From NCBI GenBank assembly GCA_903840165.1, contig CAIMEY010000002.1, positions 197,109 to 261,108 on the forward strand: DNA of 64,000 nt, given 5' to 3'. Under the pieces are notes generated by a model that saw only the letters and a program-made list of their open reading frames with translations, was not told where the DNA came from and did no database searches. Below are positions 9,272-19,072 of this stretch, one piece after another. This DNA is from an uncultured Myxococcales bacterium (GTDB taxonomy: Bacteria; Myxococcota_A; UBA9042). A program made the position numbers and the translations under genes. Each line of letters begins with the position of its first letter. The first letter of the stretch is position 1.

Positions 9272-10366
9272 TTAGGGGCGCTGCGTACCCCAGAGTCCAG
9301 GTACTGCGAACAGGCGGTGCGGACTCAGCGTCACAGAAAGCGGCTGTTGGCTCGCAGACAAGGCGGGCTGGGAAAATCGTTCGCCATCAAGGCTATAGGG
9401 CCCCGACAGGGTCAGGCTTTGAACGCTTGGCCAGTCGTGAACCCCGTTGGCTGAGCCCTCGCGCAACAGGGCGGGCAGCATCGCAACCAACTGTTTCGGC
9501 GAGGCTTGATCGACTACGCGAACAGCAAAGCCTTTGGCCAGCATCGGGCGACGGATGGCCCGGATCGCTGCAACGGCCAAGGTGAGGTCGACGGTCGAGG
9601 CGACTGCGCCAATATACGGTGGCATTTCAAGACCATCCACGTTCAATCCCGTGGTATACGGCCCCAGCTTCCAGCCTTCGCGCTGCCACAGGGCGCTGCC
9701 CAAGGCGATCCCGCTGGACAGGGCTAGCAGAAATCGAGACAGGCCTAAGTACCCGGCACCAAAGCGTTCGTACAGTTCAAGGGCGTGGTAGGTCACTTCA
9801 GAGCCAAACACAAACCCGTAGCGGCAAGGCTCCGTCCCAGCGCGCACTTGCAGCAAAGACAGGCGCCTGCCGGGCACGCGCGATAGTGGAGCTCCTTGAA
9901 AATCGTGAAGAAAGCGCTGCAATGTCCGAGACGGCGGGCCATGAATGCCCACGGTTCGGCCGACGATGTTTAGCGTGCCGCCATTGAGCAGGAGGATGCG
10001 CGGCATCGGCGGCAAAATCCCAGAGGCGGCGTGGGTTTCCTCGGTCAGGGCTAGCAGGGCGTTGACGGCGTGGTGCAGCGTTCCGTCGCCGCCTGCAATC
10101 ACCAGCACATTGGCCGCACGCACCACCAGCAACTGGGCGATTGCGCGGCGAACCGATGCAAGATCAGGCGTTTGCTCCCACGCATCGGGCCCATCGAGGC
10201 TGTTGGTCAACCGGTGCGTGGCCCGAGCCCCGTGCTGCCGCCCCGCCTTGCCGTTGATCAGCAGACCCACGCGCACGGGGGCCGTCGCAGCGCACGCGGA
10301 ACAACGCCGCTGAGCGCCGTAGGCAGAAAGGGCCATTGCGATCGGGTCCTGAGGTGCAAAAACCAT
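9272..10366 (-). CDS. Diacylglycerol kinase family lipid kinase
   Basis: 364 aa, typical of the DagK/YegS/sphingosine-kinase-like family, which phosphorylates lipid hydroxyls using ATP. The N-terminal strand GLLINGKAG, the nucleotide-binding motif IAGGDGTLHH and a later NGGTLN fit the DAGK catalytic domain. The C-terminal half is the beta-sandwich part. The first 30 residues include a small Cys pair (CSACAA) of unclear meaning. ATG 10366 has GAAGAGAAA just upstream. It is transcribed away from the FHA gene at 10740. The exact lipid substrate cannot be told. Confidence 0.8.
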   Translation of the reverse strand: MVFAPQDPIAMALSAYGAQRRCSACAATAPVRVGLLINGKAGRQHGARATHRLTNSLDGPDAWEQTPDLASVRRAIAQLLVVRAANVLVIAGGDGTLHHAVNALLALTEETHAASGILPPMPRILLLNGGTLNIVGRTVGIHGPPSRTLQRFLHDFQGAPLSRVPGRRLSLLQVRAGTEPCRYGFVFGSEVTYHALELYERFGAGYLGLSRFLLALSSGIALGSALWQREGWKLGPYTTGLNVDGLEMPPYIGAVASTVDLTLAVAAIRAIRRPMLAKGFAVRVVDQASPKQLVAMLPALLREGSANGVHDWPSVQSLTLSGPYSLDGERFSQPALSASQQPLSVTLSPHRLFAVPGLWGTQRP

Positions 10367-10739
10367 TTTCTCTTCAATCCGTTGTCTCGGTGGACCCCAC
10401 GCCCCTTGTCAGGCAATTGCGTGTCCTTGTGGCCCATCCGGCTGCGTGCTAGCCTAACCGCACGACTTGCATGTTGCCACGGCGGCCTTGCTGGCCGCGG
10501 TGGACAAGACCGAAGTGTGGCGCTACGTAGAACCGCAAGCATGGGCAATAGGATTCTTGGACAAATGGCCAAGGGTGCCCGATAAGCAGCAGGCAGTGAT
10601 TGGGCAACGCGCCCGGTTTGGACTTGGCTGGATTTTCGCTAGGCACGCGGTCTAGCCCCTAGGTCTACATTCTAGTTCTTGAATTTGGGCAACCCGTCCG
10701 GCGCAGTACCGCTCGATCGTTGGGGAGAAAACAGTACCG
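10367..10739. other. Divergent intergenic region with a possible promoter and a doubtful small frame
   Basis: Separates the minus-strand lipid kinase from the plus-strand FHA gene. A possible sigma-70-like promoter reads TTGTGG (10427-10432), 17 bp, TAGCCT (10450-10455). A 62-codon plus-strand frame from TTG 10467 to 10655 has coding-like third positions in its first half, but no ribosome binding site and no recognisable family, so I do not call it a gene. Confidence 0.3.
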
Positions 10740-12590
10740 ATGCTGAAACTGTCGATCCAGGATAGCGAAGGTCGGCCCACGCTGGTTCCGCTCACCGATG
10801 GCGAGTTGAGCATCGGGCGCGATGAGGCGAACTCGATTTGCTTGACAGATCGCAATGTTTCCCGGCAGCACGCGCGACTGACTACCAAGGGGGCCCAGGT
10901 CTGGCTTGAGAACGTCGCGGCCACCTACGGAACGCGGATCAACAACTTGCTGCTGCGTGAACGCCTGCTCCTACAGCGCGGTGACGTGGTTCAAGTCGGC
11001 GATTATGTGCTCGAATTGACCGACGATGATCCCGCTGCGGTCCGTCGCGACACTGCCCTGGTCGACGATTCTGCCAAGCCCGCGCCGGCCGCACCGCCGC
11101 CTAGCAAAGCCAAAGGGGCAGACGGCGCTACGGCGATCGTTAACCTCGCGGATATTCAGAGTTTGCTCGATAAGGCGCCCGCTGGCGAATCCAAGAATCT
11201 ACCTGAAGGCCAACAGCCGCGACTTGTGGTGGAAAGCGAGAATCTGCGCGGACTTGAATTGCGTGTGACCAAGTCGCCGATCATCATCGGCCGGACAGGC
11301 GAAGCAGCCGACTTGGTGATCGATCATCGTTCAATTTCTAAGGAACACGCTAGGTTGACCCGTCTGGGCGACGGCACGTGGCAGATCCTCGACCTCGGCA
11401 GTTCCAACGGCATCAAGGTCAACGGTGAGCCGTATTCCAAGAGCGAAATTCGTTCCGGCGATCGCGTAGAACTGGGCCACGTGACCTTGCGTTTTCTTGG
11501 GGCCGGAGCCAAGGCGCCGTCCATCGCGCCCGGTGCTGCAACTGCTGGAACGCCTGCTAAAACAGGTGGTTCTAAGACAGGCCTGTACATTGCCGCGGGC
11601 ATCGGCGCCCTGATCGTCGTTGGTGGCATTGTCGCCCTGCTGCTGCGCGGTGGGGAAAAGCCGGCGCAGAATTCGGCCGTGGACCCAGGCGTCAAAGAAG
11701 GCGACCCCAAGGGCAAGCCTGAAGTGAAAGGCATTGAAGGGGAAGGGAAAAATCCTGCAAACGCCGGTGCAGAAGCGGCCATCAAGGCAGCAGCGGCGGT
11801 TAAGCAGAGCCCGGCTGACGCGATCAAGGCAGCTGAAAAGCTCTATGCCGCCAATATGTTGCAGGAGGCCGTCGATCTGCTCAAGAAGGCGCAGGCCGAC
11901 AACGACGGCAATCCTCAGCTCGAACTGAAGATCAAGAAGTACGAGCGCGAATTGACAGCGAAATCAACGCTTGACGACGCAGAGTCGATGCTGAGCAATA
12001 ACCCCAAGGATGCCCTCGACGGCGCGACCAAGGCCAAGACTTTGTTGCCGGACGACTCGCCGCTGACCGAGAGGGCTGACAAGATCGTTGCGGCGGCTAA
12101 GGCCTCGCTCGAGGAACAGAAGAAGAAGGCGGCGGCGACCCCGACGCAGTCCGCTCATGCTGTGCCCGATCGGGCGACGCCGGACAAGGTTGTGCCTGAC
12201 AGGGTTGTACCGGATAAGGGCCACGCTGCGACGCCTGACAAGGTCAAGGCTGAGCCCAAGAAGGTTGAAGAACCTAAGAAAGTCGAAGAGCCCAAGAAGG
12301 TTGAGGAGCCCAAGAAGGCCGACCCAGCGCCAGCAGCCAAGAGCGGCAAGGACTGGTACGACGAAGGCCGGCAGAAGTTACTCGGGGGCGACTCCGACGG
12401 TGCGATCGGCAGCTTCAAGGCGGCGGCAAAGGCTGGCTTTGGTAAGGCGTATGGGCAGTTGGCGCGCGTATACTTCCAGAAGAACGACAAGGGTGGTTGC
12501 GCTTCGGCCGCCAAGAGTTACCTGGACAAGTACCCGGATGCGGGCGACGCGCCCCAGATTCAGAGTCTTCTGGAGAAGTGCCAGAACTAG
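10740..12590 (+). CDS. Membrane protein with two FHA domains and a C-terminal TPR-like region
   Basis: 616 aa. FHA domain 1 (about 1-90) shows SIGRDEAN, SRQHARL and GTRINN; FHA domain 2 (about 160-250) shows IIGRTGE, SKEHARL and SSNGIKVNG. Both keep the Arg, Ser and Asn that read phosphothreonine. A single membrane helix follows at about 281-305 (GLYIAAGIGALIVVGG). After it comes a long Lys/Glu/Ala-rich part with a TPR-like stretch (about 350-470), a PKKVEE repeat region, and a last TPR-like unit with two Cys (about 535-616). By topology the FHA part would be cytoplasmic and the TPR part periplasmic. It probably docks phosphorylated partners of Hanks-type kinases, such as the one at 58-60 kb; that link is inference. 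Confidence 0.85.
   Translation: MLKLSIQDSEGRPTLVPLTDGELSIGRDEANSICLTDRNVSRQHARLTTKGAQVWLENVAATYGTRINNLLLRERLLLQRGDVVQVGDYVLELTDDDPAAVRRDTALVDDSAKPAPAAPPPSKAKGADGATAIVNLADIQSLLDKAPAGESKNLPEGQQPRLVVESENLRGLELRVTKSPIIIGRTGEAADLVIDHRSISKEHARLTRLGDGTWQILDLGSSNGIKVNGEPYSKSEIRSGDRVELGHVTLRFLGAGAKAPSIAPGAATAGTPAKTGGSKTGLYIAAGIGALIVVGGIVALLLRGGEKPAQNSAVDPGVKEGDPKGKPEVKGIEGEGKNPANAGAEAAIKAAAAVKQSPADAIKAAEKLYAANMLQEAVDLLKKAQADNDGNPQLELKIKKYERELTAKSTLDDAESMLSNNPKDALDGATKAKTLLPDDSPLTERADKIVAAAKASLEEQKKKAAATPTQSAHAVPDRATPDKVVPDRVVPDKGHAATPDKVKAEPKKVEEPKKVEEPKKVEEPKKADPAPAAKSGKDWYDEGRQKLLGGDSDGAIGSFKAAAKAGFGKAYGQLARVYFQKNDKGGCASAAKSYLDKYPDAGDAPQIQSLLEKCQN
12252..12320 (+). repeat. 18-bp in-frame tandem repeat encoding PKKVEE units
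   Basis: About three and a half imperfect copies of an 18-bp unit encode PKKVEE-type hexapeptides in the FHA protein, just after a run of PDKVVPDR-type repeats (about 12165-12245). It forms a highly charged spacer before the C-terminal TPR-like unit. Confidence 0.75.
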
Positions 12591-12997
12591 CTGAATAGTA
12601 AGCGAGATCTGACGACAATTTGCGTGCATGGTCCGAGCCTCGTACGGCTGCGGAGCGCGCCGACACGTTACCCGGGGCCGCTGTGATCGCGCGCTGGGCG
12701 TGCGGAATTCGCGCACGGGAACCCCTTGCCTTCGGTGCCGTTTTTGGACGGCTTGGCCTTTCAGAAGGAACCTCGGACGCGGAACTCTAAGCTCTCTGCG
12801 GGTGACCGCTGAGAACTCGGCGTTGTGGACTTGCGACCGGGGACCCGCCCGAACGCAGGCGTGAGCCCGTAAGCGCGGCGGAGGGGCGGCGCGCCCCCTT
12901 GAAACTCAAAGCAAACACTCTATCTCGAACCTGAAAGGAACTTAGGGTTTGAGGTACTAGGCTGGCCGTCCCCAATGCGGACGCCCAAAGGGACAGC
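12591..12997. other. 407-bp intergenic region, GC-rich with several hairpins
   Basis: No protein frame is supported. Hairpins are visible, for example GCCGT/ACGGC near 12740 and a strong GGGGCG-GCG-CGCCCC stem near 12884. A small structured RNA is possible, but I cannot match a known family (6S, RNase P, SRP and tmRNA signatures were looked for by eye). Confidence 0.3.
12899..12926 (+). promoter_or_regulatory. Possible sigma-70-type promoter for nagZ
   Basis: TTGAAA (12899-12904), 16-bp spacer, TATCTC (12921-12926), in a locally AT-rich stretch 72 bp upstream of the nagZ ATG. The nagZ gene has AAAGGGA just upstream of its start. Confidence 0.4.
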
Positions 12998-14224
12998 ATG
13001 CAAAACGACACGTCGCGCCCACTGCACGCCTATGCGGACCTTCGCCAAGCCTATGCAGCGCCTGAGCTATCGCCCGAAACGGCTGGTCAGCTGGCTTTGG
13101 AACTCTTTGTCGCGGGCTACGATGGCCAGACCCTGCCTCCCGCCTATGCCGATTGGCTTGCCCACGGTTTAGCTGGCGTCATTCTCTTCAAAAGAAACCT
13201 AGTGTTAGGGGAGAACGGCGAGATCGACATCGCTGCGCTCACGGCCCAGACGGCCTGCATCCACCAAGCCGCGGCGCGCAACCGCCATCCTTGGCCTGCG
13301 ATCTGTTCGGTGGACCAGGAGGGAGGGCTGGTGCAGCGATTGCGTAGCCCTTTCAGCAAGTTTCCTCCGATGCGCATTCTGGGAACTCACGGTGATCGGA
13401 CGCTGATCCGCCGCGTCGGTGAACAGCTCGGGCGCGAATGTCTGGCGGCGGGCTTCAATGTCGACTACGCGCCCATCCTCGATGTCGATACCAACCCGGC
13501 CAATCCGATCATCGGCAACCGCGCCTTTTCTCGCGATCCCGAACAAGTCGCTGAATTTGCCGGGGATTTGCTCAACGGGCTTCAGAGCCAAGGGGTCCTA
13601 GGCTGCGGCAAGCACTTTCCCGGGCATGGCGACACCGACAGCGATAGTCACCTAGAACTGCCTGTACTGCCACATGATCTGTCGCGGATGACTTCCGTTG
13701 AACTTGCGCCATTTGCCGAACTGGCTGCGCACATGCAACTGGTGATGACGGCCCACGTGCTCTTTCCGGCTCTGGACCCGGTGTGGCCGGCAACGCTTTC
13801 ACCCGCAATTTTAGAGCCTTTACTGCGAACTCACTGTGGCTTCGCTGGCGTCATTGTCAGCGATGACCTGGAAATGCAGGCTGTCGCAGCAAGATACGAT
13901 GTAAAAGCCTGTGTTCGCCGAGGTTTACTTGCCGGCTGTAACCTATTCTTGGTGTGTCGCAGCCAAACGCAGTTGCAGCTAGCTGTTGAAGAAGCCACAG
14001 CTATCCTTATGGATCTAAAAGAGGATTCGCTGCGTTTGCAGACCCTGGACAGCATCGCGCGCGTCCGAAGCCTGCGCAACCAGCTAAGCCTGCCGCAGCC
14101 GAGCGCTTCGGCCGTGCTGGCCGTACTAGGCGATGCAAAGACCGCAGAATTGCGTAGAGAACTCGAGTCTCTGGTTGCCATGGAAGCGGGCCCGCAGCGC
14201 GACGGGACCGAGAGAGGCCGTTAG
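12998..14224 (+). CDS. nagZ: Beta-N-acetylhexosaminidase, glycoside hydrolase family 3 (NagZ-like)
   Basis: 408 aa, the size of a single-domain GH3 enzyme. In the cytoplasm NagZ removes N-acetylglucosamine from anhydromuropeptides during cell-wall recycling. Motifs in order: GVILFKRNL, CSVDQEGGLVQR, YAPILDVD, the hallmark KHFPGHGDTDSDSH with the catalytic His-Asp dyad region, and VSDDLEMQA with the nucleophilic Asp. There is no signal peptide, in line with a cytoplasmic NagZ. The start at ATG 12998 is preceded by AAAGGGACAGC. A Gly/Ala-rich C-terminal tail of about 60 residues has no further motif. Confidence 0.9.
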   Translation: MQNDTSRPLHAYADLRQAYAAPELSPETAGQLALELFVAGYDGQTLPPAYADWLAHGLAGVILFKRNLVLGENGEIDIAALTAQTACIHQAAARNRHPWPAICSVDQEGGLVQRLRSPFSKFPPMRILGTHGDRTLIRRVGEQLGRECLAAGFNVDYAPILDVDTNPANPIIGNRAFSRDPEQVAEFAGDLLNGLQSQGVLGCGKHFPGHGDTDSDSHLELPVLPHDLSRMTSVELAPFAELAAHMQLVMTAHVLFPALDPVWPATLSPAILEPLLRTHCGFAGVIVSDDLEMQAVAARYDVKACVRRGLLAGCNLFLVCRSQTQLQLAVEEATAILMDLKEDSLRLQTLDSIARVRSLRNQLSLPQPSASAVLAVLGDAKTAELRRELESLVAMEAGPQRDGTERGR

Positions 14225-14419
14225 GGTCGGGCAGCCTCGGCTGTCTGGCTTTGGCTTGAAATGCCGACCTTGCCGAGAGAACTGGGGCTGCCGATGAAAT
14301 GTTTTGGCGGCCCGCGCGTTGAAAACCCTGTGCTCCGCTTGCACCGCCCGGGCTCGGCTGGCAGGCTTGACTGCCCGAACTCACCGCCGCTGGGCCTGTT
14401 CTCACTGAGGCAACAATTG

Positions 14420-16591
14420 ATGACTATGTCGTTTTCGCCTGATTCTTCGCCAACCCAGGACCCTGGACCGCGCCCGTGCTTAGGCCCTGGCTTGGGCCTG
14501 ACGATCGTGGTATTCGCCATGGCTTTGGGGCTGTTAGGCTGTCAGCGCCACTCGGCGACGGCGCCCGCAAGTACGGTAACGGCCCATCCTACCGCTAGCA
14601 AAGGGGCGGCTGTTGTGGCTGCAACGGCCCATTCACGTTCAGAAAATCCTGGTGCTGAGGCCCTCAGTGGTTCAGCGGCGGGCACCGAGCACGCGGCCAA
14701 CGACGCTACCGAAGACGATGAAGCCGATGGCGACGACGACGAGGACAATGACTACTGGAAAGATTTGCCGTTTGACGTCCATAACTTCGATGAAGTTCTT
14801 GATTATGTAGCGAATTACTACATTGACGCCAATCCGGACAAGAAGAGAGCTTGGATCGAGGCCGCCAACATGGCCTTGCTGTCGATCGACCCGGCTGCCG
14901 AGTTGCTGCCGGAGGCGTTCTACCAAAAACGCCATACTTCTGCAGATGAAGAAGGACGCTTGGATGGCAAGGTCTCTCCTCTGATCTGCAACGGGCGCGC
15001 TGTGCCCGGCCTGGTGCTGCATGAACTGCCGACCGACGAGTACCTCAAAGCGCACCGGACCCCGCGCAAGAAGGGACGATTGTCGAACGAAGAAGTGCAG
15101 GTACTGCGCGATAAAGCCAAGGAACGCAATAACTTATACAATACTGGCCTGTCCGCAGTCAGCTTTGATCGGCACCTATTTGAGTGCGCGATGGGCGTTG
15201 TCGAGACCAAGGTAAAGCTCTGGAAATTGGAGCACAAAGACGATCCCAAGGTCGCAACGGGCAAGGGCGGTGCCCACGGTGCCAACAAGGCGGTTGACCC
15301 CGCAGCGGTTCCGGCACCCATTGCCGTGCCGGCCACAGGCACTGCAGCGCCGGCAGACGACAAAGCCATTGCTGCGAAAGACGAAATCAAGCGCCCGCCT
15401 CCGGACATGAAGAGGGCTTGGCAGGCAGCGACGCAGGGCTACCTGTACGCGCTGGACCCGCACAGTTCGGTGATTCCCCGCCAAGCGTGGGATAAGTCGA
15501 CGGAAAAGACCCAGGACAACTCCTTTGAGGGCATCGGCGCCATGCTGAGTCAGCGCGACGACCTGACCCTGGTCGAGAATCCGATGGAGGGCCGGCCGGC
15601 CTGGCGTGCGGGTGTGCGAGCCGGTGATATTATTCACAAAGTCAACGGTGCAGACGTGACCGCTTGGCCCCTCAAGAAGGTCGTAGACTCCATTCGCGGC
15701 CCGCGTAACACCAAGGTGACCCTGACGATCAGCCGGGAGGCGGAGCCGGAACCGCATGACATCGTGGTTGTTCGCGAGAAGATTGATATCCGCAATGTGG
15801 ACGGCAATTTGATCAAGGAGTTCCCGGGCTTCGCTGTGGTGAAGATGGCCGGATTCATCCCGAATTCCACCTCAGACATGAGGGCCAAGATCGATGAACT
15901 GGCCAAGCAGGCGCCCGGCGGCAAGCTGAGCGGGCTGGTTCTGGATTTGCGCGGAAATTCAGGCGGTCTGCTGGTGCAAGCCGATCGCGTTGCCGACCTG
16001 TTCCTGCCGGCGGGGCAGCGCATCGTATCGGTCAAGAGCCGCCGCAATCCCGAAGAGGTGCATGAAGCCCATGATACTGCGAACGATTACACCTTGCCGC
16101 TGGTCGTTCTGGTCAACGATGGGTCCGCGTCGGCTTCGGAGATCGTGGCCTCGGCGCTGCAGGACAATCGACGTGCCTTGGTCGTGGGCCTAAGGACCTT
16201 TGGCAAAGCGTCCGTACAGACCTTGTATGAGCCGACCTTGCACGAGGAGTACTACATCAAGCTGACCGTTGCCCGCTATTATGCGCCCAATGGCCAGACG
16301 ATTCAGGTGGTTGGCGTCAGTCCGGACGTGCAGGTGTCCCCGGATGTCGATGGCAAGATTCCAGTCGGCTTCCGCGAGGAAAACCTCAACAATCACCTGA
16401 CCCCCATTGAGGCCAAGTCCAAATCTCCGTGGTTGAATCAAATGCCCGCGCTCAATAAGTGTGTGGAAACCACGGGAATGGCTGAGAAAATCGCCAAGGC
16501 TGAACCGCGGCCGCAAATTCACCCCGATTTTCAGCTGCTGCGTGCCGCCGACTACCTGAATTGCTTGGTGAAAATGCCGGCAGGCAAGTAG
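14420..16591 (+). CDS. C-terminal processing peptidase, S41 family, PDZ-containing lipoprotein
   Basis: 723 aa from ATG 14420 (TGAGG upstream); ATG 14426 is also possible. A signal region ends in the lipobox LLGCQ, so it is probably a lipidated periplasmic or outer-membrane protease. A low-complexity acidic linker (DDDEDNDYW) leads into a helical part, followed by ALDPHSSVIP, typical of CtpA/Prc. A PDZ domain (FEGIGAML ... AGDIIHKVNG) comes next. The catalytic core has LDLRGNSGGLL, NDGSASASE with the nucleophilic Ser, and RTFGKASVQ with the general-base Lys. The N-terminal helical part is longer than usual (about 250 residues before the PDZ) and holds an Ala/Pro-rich insert near residues 280-320. 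It likely trims or degrades envelope proteins. Confidence 0.88.
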   Translation: MTMSFSPDSSPTQDPGPRPCLGPGLGLTIVVFAMALGLLGCQRHSATAPASTVTAHPTASKGAAVVAATAHSRSENPGAEALSGSAAGTEHAANDATEDDEADGDDDEDNDYWKDLPFDVHNFDEVLDYVANYYIDANPDKKRAWIEAANMALLSIDPAAELLPEAFYQKRHTSADEEGRLDGKVSPLICNGRAVPGLVLHELPTDEYLKAHRTPRKKGRLSNEEVQVLRDKAKERNNLYNTGLSAVSFDRHLFECAMGVVETKVKLWKLEHKDDPKVATGKGGAHGANKAVDPAAVPAPIAVPATGTAAPADDKAIAAKDEIKRPPPDMKRAWQAATQGYLYALDPHSSVIPRQAWDKSTEKTQDNSFEGIGAMLSQRDDLTLVENPMEGRPAWRAGVRAGDIIHKVNGADVTAWPLKKVVDSIRGPRNTKVTLTISREAEPEPHDIVVVREKIDIRNVDGNLIKEFPGFAVVKMAGFIPNSTSDMRAKIDELAKQAPGGKLSGLVLDLRGNSGGLLVQADRVADLFLPAGQRIVSVKSRRNPEEVHEAHDTANDYTLPLVVLVNDGSASASEIVASALQDNRRALVVGLRTFGKASVQTLYEPTLHEEYYIKLTVARYYAPNGQTIQVVGVSPDVQVSPDVDGKIPVGFREENLNNHLTPIEAKSKSPWLNQMPALNKCVETTGMAEKIAKAEPRPQIHPDFQLLRAADYLNCLVKMPAGK

Positions 16592-16736
16592 CTATCGCCC
16601 GGGCAAGGTAGCGGCCGTGCTCGGTTGCGCGCCACGGGGCGACCAAGAACCAGGGCAGCGTCTGAAGGTAGTCAACCTCGATATTTGCTGCGACGATGCC
16701 GCCTCGGGGTCGTCATGACCGCAGGATGGAGCCGCC

Positions 16737-17324
16737 GTGAGTGAATCCCTTGAGATTGTGACACAAGCGCCCGTGTTGACCCTGCAGGGACTGGAGGCGC
16801 AAGTGCAGGCGCTGCAGGCCCGCGTGGACGGCCTAGAAGCGCAACTGGCAAGCCGCACTCCCGTATCTCCGGTCGCAGCGCAGGTCGCACCCGTGGCGGT
16901 GGCTGCTGCCATCGCGACAGCCGCGCCTGCCGATGACCAAGGCACCATTGCCGCGCAGTTGACCAAGCTATTTGCCATTGCGGCGCGTAGTAATCCCGAA
17001 AATGCCAATAGCGATGCAGCGTTGGCTGAGTTTGAGGATTTTCGTGCCCTGGTGCACGTCGATCGCAAGAATTCGCCCTTGCTCAATCAAGAACTGTATC
17101 AGTACAAATGGCGTGTTATTTGCCGGCGTTACGCGCAGTACTTGACCGACATCGCCAATCCGGCGTCGTTCCAGATCACCACGCAGGTGCCCGCTGTGAT
17201 CGACGCCCGCACGGAGACGGTCCGCGTGTTCTTGCGAGCCGACAAGCGCATGCCTGTTCCTGTGTTATTTCGCAGAGATCCCACGCAGGCCAGCGCCTTT
17301 CGCATCGACCAGAGCAGCCTGTAG
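16737..17324 (+). CDS. Hypothetical protein with N-terminal coiled coil
   Basis: 195 aa from a GTG start, with GGATGGA about 6 bases upstream. Residues 14-40 form heptads (LQGLEAQVQALQARVDGLEAQL), then an Ala/Val/Pro-rich stretch, then a soluble part with FEDFRALVHVDRKNSPLLNQELYQYKW and a beta-rich end (ITTQVPAVIDARTETVRVFL). No signal peptide or membrane helix. I do not recognise the family. It stands alone between the S41 peptidase and tRNA-Cys. Confidence 0.6.
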   Translation: MSESLEIVTQAPVLTLQGLEAQVQALQARVDGLEAQLASRTPVSPVAAQVAPVAVAAAIATAAPADDQGTIAAQLTKLFAIAARSNPENANSDAALAEFEDFRALVHVDRKNSPLLNQELYQYKWRVICRRYAQYLTDIANPASFQITTQVPAVIDARTETVRVFLRADKRMPVPVLFRRDPTQASAFRIDQSSL

Positions 17325-17522
17325 TTGGCAGGTGCGGCGCAATTGCACAGACGTCGCGCTACTGGAACCAATTCTCCTTGAAAATTAGCGACTCCTCTTG
17401 CCGGCGTGTTGCGCTCATTGGCGGCGCTATGGCGGGCAAATAACTGTAACGACAACCAATTGCGGCGGCCACTGCTAGCGGCTAACGAGGACCTGCTGCC
17501 ACCGCTCCGGCCGGGCAAGCGC

Positions 17523-17551
17523 TTGACCGGTGCCGGGTCCTCCGTTAGTCT
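17523..17551 (+). promoter_or_regulatory. Probable promoter of tRNA-Cys
   Basis: TTGACC (17523-17528), 17-bp spacer, TAGTCT (17546-17551). This predicts a start near 17558, about 30 bases before the mature tRNA-Cys. Spacing and -35 match the housekeeping sigma consensus well. Confidence 0.5.
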
Positions 17552-17589
17552 GCGCCCGGCTTGGCGGCGCTCGCGCTCCAAAGCAACTC

Positions 17590-17660
17590 GGCGGCATGGC
17601 CAAGTGGTAAGGCAGAGGACTGCAAATCCTCCATCCCCGGTTCGATCCCGGGTGCCGCCT
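17590..17660 (+). tRNA. tRNA-Cys (GCA)
   Basis: A full 71-nt cloverleaf: acceptor GGCGGCA pairs with TGCCGCC; anticodon stem GAGGA/TCCTC with loop CTGCAAA (anticodon GCA); T arm CCCGG-TTCGATC-CCGGG; discriminator U. The 3' CCA is not encoded (CCG follows). It lies 577 bp upstream of rimP, much as a tRNA-fMet gene precedes rimP-nusA in E. coli. Confidence 0.95.
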
Positions 17661-18237
17661 CCGAGAGTTTAGCGCAGCGGTTCATGGTCCTGACGGCTTC
17701 GGCCGCGTGGAATATTCCCGGACCAGTTCCCCAGGAGATCTCCTGGCTTATCGGGCGATACGCCTGGAAGATGCAGCCCGATTGGCCGAATTGCGATTCG
17801 GAATCCTTCTGGGCTCTGCAGGGGCCGGCCTCTAGGGGCTGCCAGCCGCGATAGTGCTTTGCCCAATGTGTACAGTGAATTCGGCCAAGCCGTCGCTTGC
17901 TGGACCTGGACCCAAGGGAACTCCGCCCCGGTGCTGGCCCGCGTATCACTGCATACGCTGACGTTCGGGCTAGACCAGCTGCACCCCATTGGCCTTGGCT
18001 GATGTCGGCGCGCGTACGCAGGGTTTGCGCTCCTCAGGCGCGGATTCGGCGAGCGGGGCCCGGAGTCGATGTATATTTATTCAAGGTTCTCGCAGCCTTG
18101 CGAGGCCTAAGGTTTCCTGGATGTCTGCCCGTCACGTTCGCGCCCATGACCGAGCATCGCCCCGCAAGGGCGAGAGGCGAGGCTTTGCGCCTGAAGCTGC
18201 TGGTTCCGGGGACGGCGCGGTTGTCGGCGCAGCAGAT
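17661..18237. other. 577-bp region between tRNA-Cys and rimP
   Basis: No convincing gene. Frames through here (for example from 17897 or 17989) have no recognisable domain, and their composition is unlike the neighbouring proteins. It likely carries the promoter and leader of the rimP-nusA-infB operon; I see no clear -35/-10 pair or terminator. Confidence 0.3.
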
Positions 18238-18966
18238 ATGGCAGCAGTGCCGGCCGTGGCGCCTGAGTTCGTTCAGGAGACCCTGCAAAAGCACTTGGAA
18301 CCTTTGGTGGAATCGGCGGGTCTTCACCTCATCGCCTTTCAACTTGGCGCGGGAATTTCTGGACAGCGCTTGCTGCTGCAACTCGACCGACCGGTGGGCC
18401 GTGGCGCGGTTACGCTGGATGATTGTTCTGTCGTTTCGCGCAAGATAAGCGCATTGGTCGATGCTGAGATCGAGGCGCACGGCGAAGCGGCCCCGCTGTG
18501 GGGCGTGATCGCAGGGGCCTTCGACCTGGAAGTCTCCAGTCCTGGTATGCAGCGCATCTTGCGCCATCAGGCTGATTTTGAACGCTTCTTAGGCATGACA
18601 GCCAAGGTCGTCGTTCAGCATCCGGACGGCCGGGCCATTGGCGTCATCGGCGTGATTGCCGCAGTTGATGCCCACGGCGTGACGCTCAAAGTTGGCGCTG
18701 ACACCAAGGTGCTGCCGGGGCAAAAGGCGCGAAAAGACGGGAAACTGACCAAGAAGCAAGCGGCTTCGGCCCAGACCGTGGTCGTGCCCTGGGGCGATGT
18801 GGTGCGGGCCAACCTGCAGCCGACGTTGCCTCAATGGCAGGCGCTAGGCGCGCGACTCAAGGCGGAAAGTGCAGCCTTGGGGCAGGTGGTGGACGACGAT
18901 CTGAGCGACATCGGCGACGATGTTGCCAGCGATGATGAGACTGAAGTGTTGGAGACGTTTGAGTAA
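18238..18966 (+). CDS. rimP: Ribosome maturation factor RimP
   Basis: 242 aa from ATG 18238; longer in-frame starts exist but add low-quality sequence. RimP binds the nascent 30S subunit and assists S12 assembly. Family signals are the N-terminal LEPLVESAGLHLIAFQL, the middle LDDCSVVSRKISALVD, and FDLEVSSPGMQRILR, the RimP hallmark. The C-terminal Sm-like part is longer than usual (E. coli RimP is about 150 aa) and ends in an acidic tail (VVDDDLSDIGDDV). It is the first gene of the nusA/infB operon, with nusA starting 106 bp downstream. Confidence 0.9.
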   Translation: MAAVPAVAPEFVQETLQKHLEPLVESAGLHLIAFQLGAGISGQRLLLQLDRPVGRGAVTLDDCSVVSRKISALVDAEIEAHGEAAPLWGVIAGAFDLEVSSPGMQRILRHQADFERFLGMTAKVVVQHPDGRAIGVIGVIAAVDAHGVTLKVGADTKVLPGQKARKDGKLTKKQAASAQTVVVPWGDVVRANLQPTLPQWQALGARLKAESAALGQVVDDDLSDIGDDVASDDETEVLETFE

Positions 18967-19072
18967 AATAGCGATTCAACTGGGCATTGTCCACGCGGGC
19001 GTGCCGGTGGTCGTTGGCAGAACCGAATTGCCGATCTTTGTCGCGCGCACGGGCGCGTAGGAGCAAAAACTG

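Noticed and set aside
12591-12997. 6S RNA or another structured RNA
   Set aside because: Hairpins exist, but I could not fit the closing stem and central bubble of 6S RNA or any other known signature; only noted as a structured region.
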